From positions 62,001-126,000 of the forward strand of contig FWCC01000006.1 of assembly GCA_900169235.1 (NCBI GenBank): a stretch of 64,000 nt of DNA, read 5' to 3'. The notes beneath the pieces were generated by a model that searched no databases, had not been told where the DNA came from, and saw only the letters and a list, made by a program, of their open reading frames with translations. This DNA comes from Zarea fungicola. Its lineage: Eukaryota; Ascomycota; Sordariomycetes; Hypocreales; Cordycipitaceae. Below are positions 33,771 through 44,748 of the stretch, one piece after another (within the stretch, counting starts at the first letter, position 1; every line of letters begins with the position of its first letter). The translations under genes were made by a program, and so were the position numbers.

Positions 33771-36167
33771 ATGCTCCACGAAATCCTCCTCTCCCTCTCC
33801 GGGCACCCCTCCCCTCTTCTCAAAGCCGAGCTCTCCTCCTCCTCCGCCATCTCCCCCTCGGAGCGCCAGCTCCTCGCCTCGGCCGCCCACCTCTCCGACC
33901 TTCACGCCAAGCTCATCAAGCACGCGGCCCGCATCACCACCTCCCACCCCTCCACCGTCTGCCGCGCCATCGCCACCGCCATCCAGTCCGTCCACCTCGC
34001 CGCCCTCCGCCGCACCGTCCTCGACGTCGAGGCCGCCATCCTGCGCGACGACCCGGCCCTCGTCGGCGCCTACCACATTGTGCCCCTCACCGCTGTCATG
34101 GGCTCCTTCCAGCCGTGGCTGCGCCGCCTCGAGTGGCTGTGGGAGGTGGTGCAGTTCATCGAGGCCAGGGACGACAGGGACGACAGGGACGATGGTGGTG
34201 ACGGTGGGCGGCTCTGCTGGGGCGCCCGCGCGATCGACCGTCTGCGCGCCGAGCTGCAGAGCGGCTACCGCGACGTCGAGGAGACGGCCCTCACCCTCGT
34301 CGCCGCCGCCGAGACGGCATGGCTGCGGCAGGTCTCGGCCTGGATCTTTTACGGACGCCTGCCCACCGCCGCTGGGGGGGAGGACTTTTTCATCCGCAGT
34401 CGCAGTGGTGGTGGTGGTGGTGGTGGTAAAGGGGAGGACGAATACATCATCGTGGCGGGCTTGCTGCCGGCGTTTGTCACGCCTGCGACGGCGACGTCGA
34501 TGCTGTTCATCGGCCAGTCGCTCAATCAGATTCGGGAGCGGAGCAGCACGACGACAATGGGTGGGGGTTTCAACAATACGGCGGCGAAACTGCAGGCCAT
34601 TGCCAACTTGCCGTCGCCGCTCAACTCGGCCAGCTTTACTGGCACCATTCGCGACATTCGACAATCCCTCTCGCAGGACGTCCTGGAGCAGATCCTGCCT
34701 CTGTCCGAGGTCATGTCCACCATGCAGCTCCTCCGGGAGTTTTTCCTCCTCGGGCGCGGCGAGTTTGCCATGGCCCTGACCCAAGAGGCCGATGAGCGTA
34801 TACGCGGCCGCTGGCGGCGCGCAGGCCACCTTGCCCATGAAAAGCAGAGCGGCGGCGGCGTCCAGGGCGTCACCATCAAGAGCGGCGAGGTGTCGGCCGT
34901 GCTGGCCCGCGCGTGGGCGGCCATGTCGTCGTATGAGCTGCAGGCGGTCGGCAACCACAATGGCGGCAGCGTCGAGGACGATGGCAACGACGGTGACGAC
35001 ACGCTTCTCGATCGTGCGCGCGATCTCTTGCGGCTGCAGCTGCTCAAATCCAAGCCAGACATTCCCGCCCACACCAGACCGCTCCTGAGCGACGCCGCCG
35101 CGGCCTCGCTCGCCTCATCCCCCTTCAACACGCTGTTCTTCTCCGTGCCCGTGACGCTGGCGATTCGGCTGCCCCCGGCCGTGGACATGGTCATCTCGCC
35201 CTCGGACATGCAGCTCTACTGCTGCGTCAACGCCTACCTCCTGTCCCTCCGCCGCGCGCACATTCGCCTCACGGACCTGTGGAAGCTCACCTCCTTGAGG
35301 CGGCACTACCCCGGTCCCCGCGGCGCGACCAGCTACGCGCGGGAGCTGCGGGAGCGGTGGTCGGCGCGGGCGCTGGCGCTGCGGAGCACGTGGACAACGG
35401 CGAGCGCGGCCATTTTCTTCCTCGGCGAGACGGAGGCGTATTTCCAGACTGAAGTCGTCGCTGGCCTGTGGCGCGGGTTCCAGGCATGGCTCACGGGTGA
35501 GGAGGAAGAGGGCACGACTATGAAACTTGATGGCGCGCAGAATATTGCAGCAACGGATGCAATGGACATAAGCAACCCCGATGACGATGATGATGGCCCA
35601 GCAGCAGCAGCAGCAGCAGCAACTCGGCCAACAACAAGCTCATCCTCCGCTCCCCGTCCAGCAGCAAACCGCCACGACCAGCAAACCCTCTCCACGGGCC
35701 ACACGCTCTACCTCGACACGCTGGTGCACCGCCTCCTCCTCGCCCAGGACGCGTACACGGCGCCGCTGTACGGCCTGCTCGTCCACATTGACCACCTCGT
35801 CGCGCACGTCCACCGCCTCCACGCCATCTTCACCGCCGCCGACCTCGAGGCGGACGCGGGCGTCGTCGACGCGTTTGCGAATCTAGAGGCGGAGGAGGCC
35901 CAGGTGCTCCGGCAGCTGCGGTCCGTGGAGAGGAGCGTGCGGGCGGGCATTGACGAGGTGGTGGGCGTGCTGGAGGCGCTCTCGGTGGATGAAGAGTTTC
36001 TGCAGGCCTGGGAGGGCGTGGGAGAGAGGGGAGCCGGCAGAGGTGGTGCGGTGCGGAGGGGCTTGTATGAGGAGGAGGAAGACGGGGCGGGTATCGGGAG
36101 GGCATATCGGCCGGCGAGGGTTGGGGGGTTGAATCGGCTGCTGATGCAGTTGAATTTTGGTAGCTGA
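33771..36167 (+). CDS. Gamma-tubulin complex component 4 (Spc97/Spc98 family)
   Basis: A single exon encoding 798 residues. The start MLHEILLSLSGHPSPLL matches the conserved first residues of GCP4 proteins, fixing both the family and the start. The N-terminal GRIP1-like region has the RLEWLWEVVQFIEAR helix, and the C-terminal GRIP2 region ends near YRPARVGGLNRLLMQLNFGS. GCP4 joins GCP5/6 in the gamma-tubulin ring complex, assisting microtubule nucleation at the spindle pole body. Low-complexity insertions interrupt it: a D-R-D-D-rich loop (~residue 140), a Gly run (~215) and an Asp/Ala/Thr/Ser-rich stretch (~600-635), probably surface loops. There is no intron. Confidence 0.92.
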   Translation: MLHEILLSLSGHPSPLLKAELSSSSAISPSERQLLASAAHLSDLHAKLIKHAARITTSHPSTVCRAIATAIQSVHLAALRRTVLDVEAAILRDDPALVGAYHIVPLTAVMGSFQPWLRRLEWLWEVVQFIEARDDRDDRDDGGDGGRLCWGARAIDRLRAELQSGYRDVEETALTLVAAAETAWLRQVSAWIFYGRLPTAAGGEDFFIRSRSGGGGGGGKGEDEYIIVAGLLPAFVTPATATSMLFIGQSLNQIRERSSTTTMGGGFNNTAAKLQAIANLPSPLNSASFTGTIRDIRQSLSQDVLEQILPLSEVMSTMQLLREFFLLGRGEFAMALTQEADERIRGRWRRAGHLAHEKQSGGGVQGVTIKSGEVSAVLARAWAAMSSYELQAVGNHNGGSVEDDGNDGDDTLLDRARDLLRLQLLKSKPDIPAHTRPLLSDAAAASLASSPFNTLFFSVPVTLAIRLPPAVDMVISPSDMQLYCCVNAYLLSLRRAHIRLTDLWKLTSLRRHYPGPRGATSYARELRERWSARALALRSTWTTASAAIFFLGETEAYFQTEVVAGLWRGFQAWLTGEEEEGTTMKLDGAQNIAATDAMDISNPDDDDDGPAAAAAAATRPTTSSSSAPRPAANRHDQQTLSTGHTLYLDTLVHRLLLAQDAYTAPLYGLLVHIDHLVAHVHRLHAIFTAADLEADAGVVDAFANLEAEEAQVLRQLRSVERSVRAGIDEVVGVLEALSVDEEFLQAWEGVGERGAGRGGAVRRGLYEEEEDGAGIGRAYRPARVGGLNRLLMQLNFGS
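34406..34428 (+). repeat. GGT trinucleotide run
   Basis: About seven GGT codons encoding the Gly run in the gamma-tubulin complex protein. It is length-variable by nature. Confidence 0.7.
35599..35621 (+). repeat. GCA trinucleotide run
   Basis: Seven consecutive GCA codons encoding Ala in a disordered insertion of the gamma-tubulin complex protein, just after an Asp-rich GAT/GAC stretch. Confidence 0.7.
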
Positions 36168-36655
36168 AGACACGTATACTACAAAATAATGACAATGATG
36201 GCAATGCTAATAATGGAAATTAAAAACAAGAAACGATTGAGAAGCAAGATTGGGAAAAACTTCACATGTTAAAAAAGATGCATGTATGCAGAGTGGGATG
36301 ATGGTCGTGATGTATTGGTTGGAAATGTCTCGACCAACTGTTGAAACACTTTCAATGTTGACCGTTTAGCTACAAAATCGTCCAAAACCAGACATCAACT
36401 CCAAAGACGTATTTACAGCTTGTAGAAATTGCGCTCTATTGAAATGCTTCCTCCCCAACATGCTTCGACGGACTACAATGCAGAATACAGTCGACAAGCA
36501 GCTGGATTACACAAATCGCACAAAGGATAAAAAGGATACAATAAAATTCATTACAACGAAACTTGCATATATGGCCGCTTATCCATTCTTCTCCTGCTCA
36601 CAACGGCACCAACACCACTGCCATCGCCCTCTCCATCCATCATCATCCAGCTCCA
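36168..36655. other. Convergent intergenic region
   Basis: 3' UTRs of two convergent core genes. No other feature was seen. Confidence 0.5.
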
Positions 36656-39600
36656 CTAAGGCTGGCTGTTCCATCCAACCCAGTTGCGCGCCACGACGCG
36701 CCACACCTTGACCTCGCCGCTGCGCAAATCATCCAGCTTGTAGCTCTCCTGCTTGACCTTTTTGTTCTCCCTGCCCTGCTCCCATGCCCGCAGCTTCTTC
36801 TTGGTCCCGTCCCACTCGGCCACAATCGCCACGTGGTCCGGCTTGCCCACCTCGGCGCTGTACTTGGCGTGCATCGGGCCGTGTTTGCCCTGGAACTTGC
36901 TGTTGCGGAACGATACAATGTCGCCCGGTCGAATCACGTCGTGCTGCTGTGTCGAGGCATTGGCCATGTTGGCGTAGACGAGCGCGCCATATGCGCGGGT
37001 GCCCACCGGCCACAGCGCGCCCTTGAGGGGGCGGAGGAGCTCCAGGACGAGCCCTTGCGGTGAGCCATCACCTACAACACTGTCCTTCTTGGCGCCCGCG
37101 GCTTCGAGTATCTGTCGGCCAAACCGGTCGTGAAAGTCTTCCATCTCATCCTGGCGCAGGGTGCGCGGGGGACCCTCGTGCTTCTGGTCCAGCTCCACGT
37201 CGGCTGGGTCATATGGATCGAACCGGACCGTGACGATGGTCTGCGAATAGTCTTGATACAGAATAAAGATTTCTCTAGTAATAATCGTCTTGGCGCCCTC
37301 GTTGGTCGTCGTAGATTCTTCTGATTCGAAAAAGATGTCGCGGCGACCCTGCAGGGCGGGAGGGAGCTGGTTCGCCTGCTTCCACCATCCACTCTGGACG
37401 GCTAGATCCACGTCATTGGCGATGAATCCAGGTTCCAGAGACTGGCGGTTAATGTCCATAGAGCGTCTGTTGCTTGTGCTTGCGCGAGGGGCGTCCATGG
37501 ACTGCCGGCCAGGGGTTCTGGCGCTGCTAATACCAGGCAGCGCACGTCGGTCAGATACCGGCGCCGCCACGGGCGAAGGGGCAGTATCTGCAAAATAAGA
37601 CTCCTCCTCGATTTTCGGAGTTTTGCTGGAGCTGGCCCCTGTAGGCCCATAGCTGTACGGATCATACACCTCCGGTGACTGTACTGGCTCTCGCGCGGGC
37701 GGGGGCGGTGGTGGAGCGGCTCGTGGGACATCTACAGAGCGTCGCTTATTTTCTATTGGCGCGGCCGCAGGTACAGGAGGCGGTCCGGCACGGGGTGGCG
37801 AGGTGGGGGGTATCGGAGGTGGACGGCTTTGGGGACCATCAGATGTGGGGGACTGAAGAAGGCTGTCGTCAAGGCTCGAGTCGCGCGCATGTGCCTTTAG
37901 GGCATCCTTGTGTGGGACAGAAGATGCGATATCTGTGTCATAATCACCTTCATATTCTGTGCTCTCTTCTCCGGCTTCTTCTCCTGCCGGTGGGGGTCTG
38001 GAAGGCGGCACCGGGGGTATATCAGCCGTCGACTGTCGACTCAGGCCGCCAGGCGGTGGTGGCGGCGGAGGCCTGCTGGCAGCTGGTGGAGGGGCTGGTG
38101 CCGATCCGGGGACGGGAGGCGGTAACCGGCTGTTTCGTTTATTCGCAGAGGGGTTGAATTCTTCCAACCGAGGCGAGAGCGGTGGTGATCGCATTGGCAG
38201 ACGAGGCGATTGTGCCACTGCAGAGTCGATGCGGTCCCTCCCACCCGAAAGCTCGTCATCTGATTCAGAGCCTTCGGTTGCAGATCTGAGGCCAGCGGCA
38301 GGTACTGGCATTGGAGCCCGTGGCGCTATGACAGGGTCAGTTTATACAAAGCAGTCAACCCAAACAAAACTCTACTCACGCTCTGAAGGAACTGGCGGGG
38401 GAGCCGGACGGCCACCTGGTACCGGGGGAGGGGGTCGGGGTGCGTCGGCCTGAGATGCGGGTCCTGGAGTGGCATCATTGTCATCGCTGTCATCTTGCTC
38501 GGCGTCAGCATCGTCAGCCTTGTGGACGGCTGGTGCCCGGCTCGGAACAGGCGGAGGGGACGGCAAGCTATGAGTCGGCGCCTCAGCTTCTTCCACGTCG
38601 TCCTCGGGCTCAGGCTCGGGCTCGTTGGACTTTAACAGCTGTCCCATACCAGGAAGAGCCATTGGTGTCGGGACCGGTGGCGCAGAGTATTGTGCCTCTT
38701 CTCTTGGAGTCTCTATATCCTCCTTGATTGGCTTTTCAGGCCTGCTTCTCTTTGGAAGGCCGACAGGTGGCGGAGGTGCACCAAACATGCCGTGGAAGCC
38801 CATGCCACCGCTCATTTTGGCCATTCTAGCGCGTAGTTCCTCTTTCCGCTTTACTTCAGGGTCAACTTCTTCCTCTTCCTCTTCCTCTTCCTCCTCCTCC
38901 TCTTCCTCGTCTTGTCTCACATCCTCAGCTTTTGCCTGTTCGGCGGCTGGTTGTCGGTCATCCCTTGCCGTGGGGACACGGCTCAAGGTTGGGGAAAGAG
39001 GTGTGGCTTGTGAGACGCGGCGTTGTGGTACCTCGTCACCCTCTTCGCGGTCAGACATTTCGTCCTGGCCTTCTGTAGTATCTCCAGCCCCGGACATGTC
39101 GGCCTCGTTGCCGTCATGGGGTGACTCGACGGCGGGTCCTCGTGAGGCCTTGCGCTTTGGGGGCGGTGGCAGTTGGGCTGGGGCTTGCTCCTCGAGCGAA
39201 GTGCGGCCAACCGTGGTTTCCGTGTCTCTTCGTTCAAGCGGTGCAAGGTCGGATGTAGCAGCGTCGTCCGTGGGCTCGGCTGCCGGTATCTCGGGCTTCT
39301 TCTTGGCGGGCTTCTTGGGCTTTTCCTTCTTGGCGGCTGCGTCGGCATGGCGCTGTGCTTGTTCCTGTTGCTGTTTGGCAAGGAGAGCAATGCGCTCCTT
39401 CAAGCTCGTTGGCTTGGGCTGGTCATCATCCTCAGCGGCAGCGTCCGATCTGCCCTCTGTATGAGACAGGCCAGCTCTCTCGGCTTGCTCCTGATGCTCT
39501 GCTTCCTGCTCCTTGATCTCTGGATCTTCTGTTCTTCGGTAAATCTTTTGCGTGACTTGCTCGCGGGGCACGGGTACGTAGGCATCACGACTTGGCGGCG

Positions 39601-40300
39601 GTGGAACAAATGGCTTCTTGATAAAGCTCGAGCCACCGAGACCGCCAGGCTTGAAAGGCGCAACCGGGGCAGCCGCAGGCTTGTTAAAGGCCGCGATTCG
39701 ATCCTTGAACGAGCTGGTTACCGGTTTCTCGACAACCGGCGGAGGTGCGGCAGGCTTTGGCTTCGGGGCTGGGGCTGGGGCTGGGGCTGGGGCAGCAGCA
39801 GCTGGGATCTCACGGGGAGCGGGCTTGGGTGCTTCGGTGGTTGTGGCGGGTGGCTTTGGCTGTGAGGCAGCAACTGGGGGTGAAACAGCCGTCGCCTTTG
39901 GCTCAGGCGCACTCGGCTCCTCTACCTCGGGCTCAGGTTCGTGTACTGGCTGCGATACGACGGGCGCAACCGGGGTGGGCGGGACGGCGATTGGCTGTGC
40001 GGCCGGCGCTGGCTGCTCTGGATGCGGCTCCTGTTGTTGTTGCTGGGGTTGGGCATCTTCGGCTTTCTTTGTGCGTGTTCGCGTAGGTCGCGGAGGTGGC
40101 GTAGGCTCATACTTTTCGACGAAATTGCGAGGAAAGATGCCTTCCTTCTTGACACCGTCATCGGTTACGTATTCGCCACCGTACCACTCCTCATCCTCCT
40201 CGTCGGTCACGGTGATGACCTGGCCGGTTGGGAAGTTGAGGTCGTCCTCGTGCGGGGAGGTATACTCAAAGAGAGCCTTGACTTTAAAAGGAGCTGCCAT
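36656..40300 (-). CDS. Bbc1/Mti1-like SH3 protein of cortical actin patches
   Basis: Two exons, 40300-38380 and 38325-36656, with a 54 bp intron (GTGAGT donor, CATAG end), give 1196 residues. The start is the Met of MAAPFKVKALFEY, which opens the SH3 domain (residues ~5-67, with ALFEYTSPHEDDLNF, EWYGGEY and GIFPRNFVEKYEP). A long disordered middle follows, with Pro-rich motifs (PPPPVP and similar), Lys/Glu-rich stretches and a poly-Glu run. The C-terminal ~240 residues (SGWWKQANQLPPALQGRRD to the end) correspond to the Bbc1/Aim3 cysteine-proteinase-fold domain. Yeast Bbc1 regulates type I myosin and the WASP homologue at endocytic patches; the same role is inferred here. Confidence 0.92.
38866..38911 (-). 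repeat. Glu-codon low-complexity run in the Bbc1-like gene
   Basis: Near-perfect GAG/GAA repeats encode an Asp/Glu run of about fifteen acidic residues in the disordered middle of the SH3 protein. Confidence 0.75.
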
Positions 40301-41391
40301 GACAAAAAATGTCTCACAGGACAGACACGGCTGTCCTCGAGCTGCACGACAGGCAGGTGAGTTGAGATGTTTGTTGCCTGGTTCTAGGGGCTGTCGGATG
40401 AGGTGGGGCAAGGCTAGGAGCGGGCAGTCTGGTTCGGCCGGTTCAAAGAGAAGAGTAGAAAGAGATTATTTGTATAGGAAGGATAGCAGCGCTGCGTGAG
40501 AATGCCACAGTCGGCAAAAGAGAGGCTCCAGACAGGCAGAAAGGGCCAGTGAAGCGGTTGGGATGGCGCGGGCAGCGTCTATGGCAAAGATGCGGAGGCT
40601 CAACCAGTTCTGGAGCTTGCGGGTGGCAGATGTGGAGGCGGCGACGTCAGCGAAGGAAGGCGGTGATGCCTCAGCCACGGAAGACTGACACACACTAAGC
40701 CTCAGGTGCGTGGCGGAAACTCGTGGCTCGTGCCTGTGGCGCGAACCACCTTTTTTTTTCAGCGGTCTTACCATGCATGCATAATAACGTTGAAAAACGT
40801 GGGGGAGCCTTACAGAGCTTTATACGTATTACCTACGGAGTACCGAGATCCCAAATAAGTGGTGGTTGTAGCGCATGGATGTAGACCCGAGTCTCCCATT
40901 GACCCAGCCTCATCTGGCACACAGCAATGCTCCTACTTGAACAAATAGATGCAGTCCACCTGGTTTATCCTAAATTCTCTAATCTTGGGAATTCCAATAG
41001 TATTTTGGAATTCTCTAGGGGATTGAAAACAGCCAACATCAGTAGAGTTCTCTAGTGCTCATTATCTATCCAGGCACCCTACCCTAGAGTTGTTCCAGAT
41101 TTCTCATTATTCTAGATATTTACCTGGTACATTACAAGCACAGCGGCCTTGCTTCCTAGCTCGTGGAGTGAATTAAAAATCTGAATGGTGACATCAATCA
41201 ACTACATTGTTTAGCGGCTTAGTTGCATTCCTTGATGTTGTGTGATTCTGCCGTGTATTTTCAGAAACTACGTGCTAAAATACAAACTCGCCAACAGCCA
41301 GCCGAGATTAAACTCCAAAGGAGAACTCCATCTTGTAACCGAAAGCCCCAACAGCCTCACAAAGCCGCCACCTTCACCTCCCAACAACCCG
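40301..41391. other. Intergenic region
   Basis: Promoter and 5' UTR of the Bbc1-like gene (to ~40750, including a T-run on the plus strand near 40752), then ~600 bp of AT-rich DNA at the edge of the accessory region. Nothing else was seen. Confidence 0.5.
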
Positions 41392-42252
41392 CTAGTTCGC
41401 GTTGGGCCACAGTTGCCCACCAGTGTTGCCGTGTTGGCACTGTCTACCGTCAGAACCCTGGCATCCACTATCGCACCCCAGATTGCCCGAGTTGACTCCA
41501 TTGCTGTTGGCCGCCTGGTTCACGTTGGCCCATACATAGTTGTGGTTGTCGTAATAGTCATAGGCAGGGTTGCCATCATTCTCAGGGCAGTGGGTATGCG
41601 TCTGGTAGTTTGGCCATCCATTGTGCCAAGACATGAGAGGCTGGTACCAGATGGAGTGGCAGCCGTTCTGGACATTCTCCCACTTGCACCTTCGACTGTC
41701 AGTCAATCCCCGCTCCGTACCCCAGCTGAAACTAAACTGAGCCGTAAGGATCTCGTTGAATTCAGCCTCGAGCCCAACAGTCCAGGTCTCAGAGACAGAA
41801 AAGCTCGTGGTAATCTCCTCGTCGCAGTCATCACAGTAGAAGCAGTTGCCCACCTGATTCCAGGCTTGGTACCAGAATCCCCAGGCATACTGATCAAACC
41901 ATTGCTGCGTCTCATGGGTGCAAATGGGCGGCAACGACTCTCTCTTGTGCAAGTCGACGACCTTTTCACCAGGCTGATACTCAACACTAGAGATGTTGTG
42001 GGCAATGCGGATTTGTTCAAGCTGCTCGCGAGTGTACTTGTTCTTCACAATCTCCGTCGTTCCATTAGGATGGCTGATCTTGGTGATGACATCTCGACTG
42101 GGCTGTTTGACAAGAGCACAGCGCGGGTCAGGGTTGTCTCCTCCACACGAGACAAAGGTTGCATTGGCTGGCGGTGGGCCATTTCTCACAACCAAAGGGC
42201 TGGACAAGCCAGCTGCCGCAAAAGAAAGTAAAACAGCGCTTTGAAGCTTCAT
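41392..42252 (-). CDS. Secreted Trp/Cys-rich protein, possible beta-pore-forming-like fold
   Basis: A single-exon 286-residue protein from the ATG at 42252-42250; upstream in-frame Met codons precede the signal peptide and are disfavoured. The signal peptide ends near GLSS. An N-terminal region with NATF and NGTTE glycosylation sites leads to a Trp/Tyr-rich section (QQWFDQYAWGFWYQAW). Then come a CFYCDDCDEE cluster, a Ser/Thr-rich amphipathic beta stretch (TTSFSVSETWTVGLEAEF, then ILTAQFSFSWG) and a Cys/Asn/Gly-rich end. The alternating Ser/Thr and hydrophobic residues resemble insertion segments of aerolysin-type proteins, but that is a weak pattern match. It could equally be a lectin-like or unknown secreted protein. 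A TATA box is ~95 bp upstream. Confidence 0.72.
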   Translation of the reverse strand: MKLQSAVLLSFAAAGLSSPLVVRNGPPPANATFVSCGGDNPDPRCALVKQPSRDVITKISHPNGTTEIVKNKYTREQLEQIRIAHNISSVEYQPGEKVVDLHKRESLPPICTHETQQWFDQYAWGFWYQAWNQVGNCFYCDDCDEEITTSFSVSETWTVGLEAEFNEILTAQFSFSWGTERGLTDSRRCKWENVQNGCHSIWYQPLMSWHNGWPNYQTHTHCPENDGNPAYDYYDNHNYVWANVNQAANSNGVNSGNLGCDSGCQGSDGRQCQHGNTGGQLWPNAN

Positions 42253-42343
42253 GATGATGAAAATGATGGTTCGGGCTCTGATGATGATGATTGTATTGCT
42301 GCAATTCATCAAGACAACGAAACAGGACGACATCAAGCAGCAT

Positions 42344-42350
42344 TTATACA
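42344..42350 (-). promoter_or_regulatory. TATA-like box
   Basis: TATAAAT on the minus strand, ~95 bp upstream of the ATG at 42252. Confidence 0.5.
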
Positions 42351-42994
42351 CCGTCAATACTACATCTACTGCTCCCTGGCTGTCACCTTGCCGAGGTACA
42401 TTTGCAAGTGCCGAGCTGGTCGGCTACGAAACCGGGGATTGAATTGCTCACGACCCGTATCTTGTAAGATAAATGGAAAGCTGTAAGCTACATATCGCGT
42501 AATCAATATCTGTTTGCACTGTAAGTGCTTGTCATGAACAAAGTTGAGAGCAGACCGAGCTCACCACCCGTGACGAGCACCCAGTTTGGCCTGATCTCAG
42601 GAGAGTCGTGACTGGAGAGCTGAGGGATGCCTCAGCCGCTCAGCGTATCAAGGCGTCTCCGCCAGGCGGGGTCCATGTGGGATGGCAGCCGCCTTGTAGA
42701 TATTACCGCCGCCACATGGTAAAGCGGGTAGATCCATAGCTTGCTTACGAACCATTGGGAACATGGACAGCTTCCAATGTTGCAATACTAATCAATTAAT
42801 CATACAATTATGAGTCCGTATAAGCCAGATCCATTGAAATTACGTGGATGAAGCTGTTGCTCCGAAGCCACACTCAGGTGTGGCGAGATTGCGGCTCACC
42901 GAGGTCGTACTACTATGTGGATAGGCAAGGTCAGCACCCAGGGCTTATCAGCATACAGAACAAGTCCCTTTTCTTTCCGAACTTCTGCTATGTT

Positions 42995-43050
42995 TTAATG
43001 TCCGGCTCTTAATGTCCGAGTCTTAATGTCCGATTCGTCATGTTCGAGTC
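42995..43050. repeat. 14-bp tandem repeat
   Basis: Four adjacent 14-mers of the form ttaatgtccgrntc: the first three differ at two or three bases, and the fourth (gtcatgttcgagtc) has diverged further. It lies in AT-rich intergenic DNA. Confidence 0.8.
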
Positions 43051-44294
43051 AGCTTTGGCCACTAGAATGCTAGCCCTACTGAAATCTTGTTTCCCAGTGC
43101 TGTCAATAAGCCAGCCATTGCTCTATTATTTCTCAAGTCTTTAGTACCTTGTCAGATCGTAATTAATCTATCGATGCAGTCTTCTAAAGGCAGTAGTTGG
43201 TAATTATAGCACCCGGTACGTGCTGGAGGGTTCATTGGTCAGCCGCTGGAATATCTGCTGTTTGGCAAATCCACTTCGCTCACTGGAATCTCCGCTGGTG
43301 GGTCATTGAAATACCCGACGCTAGATATTGACTTTGTGTACCGATTACTCGCAGTACCCATACTATCACTAAACATGGAAACACGGTTAGCGTTATTGTA
43401 CCGTGCAAAGGTGGCTCGTAGATAAAAGCACAGCAAAAACAAGGTTTTTTTTGTACTGAGTATTAAGATAATAGAGCTAGTTCGAGAGCCGAAGCGAGAA
43501 TCGAAAACCGGTTACAGGGCCGTCTGACGATGTGTCTCAGAAAGTTGTGTAGAGGATCCGTCCGTATATGGTGACTTCTTTCCTTCCCACCATGAAGCTT
43601 CAAGTGTGAAGATAAAAGTTTCATATCAAAACAGACTTTCAACTAAAAGAAAGAGATCAATGGGAAAATATCTTGAGATTGTACAGGAAGTCGTAATGGA
43701 GAGTCAGGAGTATGATGACGCCTTGGCTACGAGGCAGTTGAGCCCATTAACTTAAAAGTAATTGAGGCCTGGCCTTTGCTCAATTCCTTGAGTAGTATAA
43801 CAACATTCAATGCCGCAAAATAACCATCAGCTAGGCATTAGATCTCAATAAAGAGCCGTGATGGCATTAGAAGATGTACCGAAATGCAATTATTTTAGAG
43901 CAAAGAGCCTCCAGAGAGGTCACTTAGAGACCAAGTTTTAAACAGGCTGCATAAGATTCCTCGGCCTATTCCCGGCATTCGCGAGAAGGCTCCGATAAGC
44001 CCGCTTGGCGATATTTTATTTGTTCAATTCAACATGTATTATCTAAAAATGGATTTTTCTTGGTTCCTCAACAGACCGGCAGGCCCCGCTCATCGGACAC
44101 CGTTGTTGTAACACAATTCCATACATAGCAGGGGCAACTTAGTAGACGCGGACACTCTCTTCTAATAATGTCAGGCTTCTTATGGAATATTTGCCGTTTC
44201 CTTGGTGTCCAATGCTTTCCATTGCTAAAGAGCCTGATTTTATTGTTGTCTTTAAACCAATAAACGCATACAGTATGAATAGCAAATTTGAAAT

Positions 44295-44748
44295 CTAGCA
44301 CGAGCAGCGACTTCCACATACACCTTCCATCGTCCACGAAGATGAGATCCCACAACCAATTCCAACGTTTGAGCAGGTAATAGCGCCAAACCTGCTACAT
44401 CTGCAGCAGTGGCTGCAAAACGAATTGGTAATTCCCGTCCTATCTGTGAACTGCGGGCAACGAAGCGAGCCCGCATTGTTCGGCGGCGGCAGGAAGGCTG
44501 CGCATAGAGCGTACATGGCAGAGCTAGAAGGTACCCCAACAGACTGCAAGTTTGAAACGTCAGTAGATATTCAAGATTCTGCTACGAATTTGCGGACGCA
44601 GGCGCGGCGTAGCACTTACAAGCGGTGCGGCGCTAGAGTCTCGCTTTTGTAGATTCGGCGATGTAGGCTCGTTATTAGGTGAAGATGGCGCAGCCACGGC
44701 GACTGAAAGTGCGCCAAGCCCTTGAAGACTTAAAGAGAGAAAGCGCAT
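44295..44748 (-). CDS. Small secreted protein with 11-cysteine C-terminal module
   Basis: Two exons, 44748-44620 and 44543-44295, with a 75 bp intron (GTAAGT donor, CTACTGAC branch, TTGCAG end), give 125 residues. The signal peptide is ~20 residues, ending VAVAA. A Pro/Ser/Asn-rich spacer with an LQKR site suggests Kex2-type processing before the second-exon module. The module (~80 residues) has 11 Cys, including CSHCCRC and a C-terminal CGSRCSC, so it is probably a compact disulfide-knotted peptide. The odd number may mean one free Cys or a dimer. The family is unknown to me. Another frame of the second exon is open, but only this one keeps the Cys pattern and joins the signal-peptide exon. 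Confidence 0.78.

Larger units (their letters stand above)
42253..44294. other. Gene-poor intergenic region
   Basis: About 2 kb of mostly AT-rich DNA with a 14-bp tandem repeat near 43000. No coding frame was supported. Confidence 0.5.

Noticed and set aside
34078..35306. Long open frames antisense to or shifted within the gamma-tubulin complex gene
   Set aside because: Low-complexity shadows of a GC-rich coding sequence; the sense frame matches a conserved family from its first residue.
41242..42231. 329-codon frame on the plus strand opposite the secreted Trp/Cys-rich gene
   Set aside because: No signal peptide or motif, Arg/Val-rich shadow composition; the minus-strand frame has a signal peptide, Cys clusters and a TATA box.
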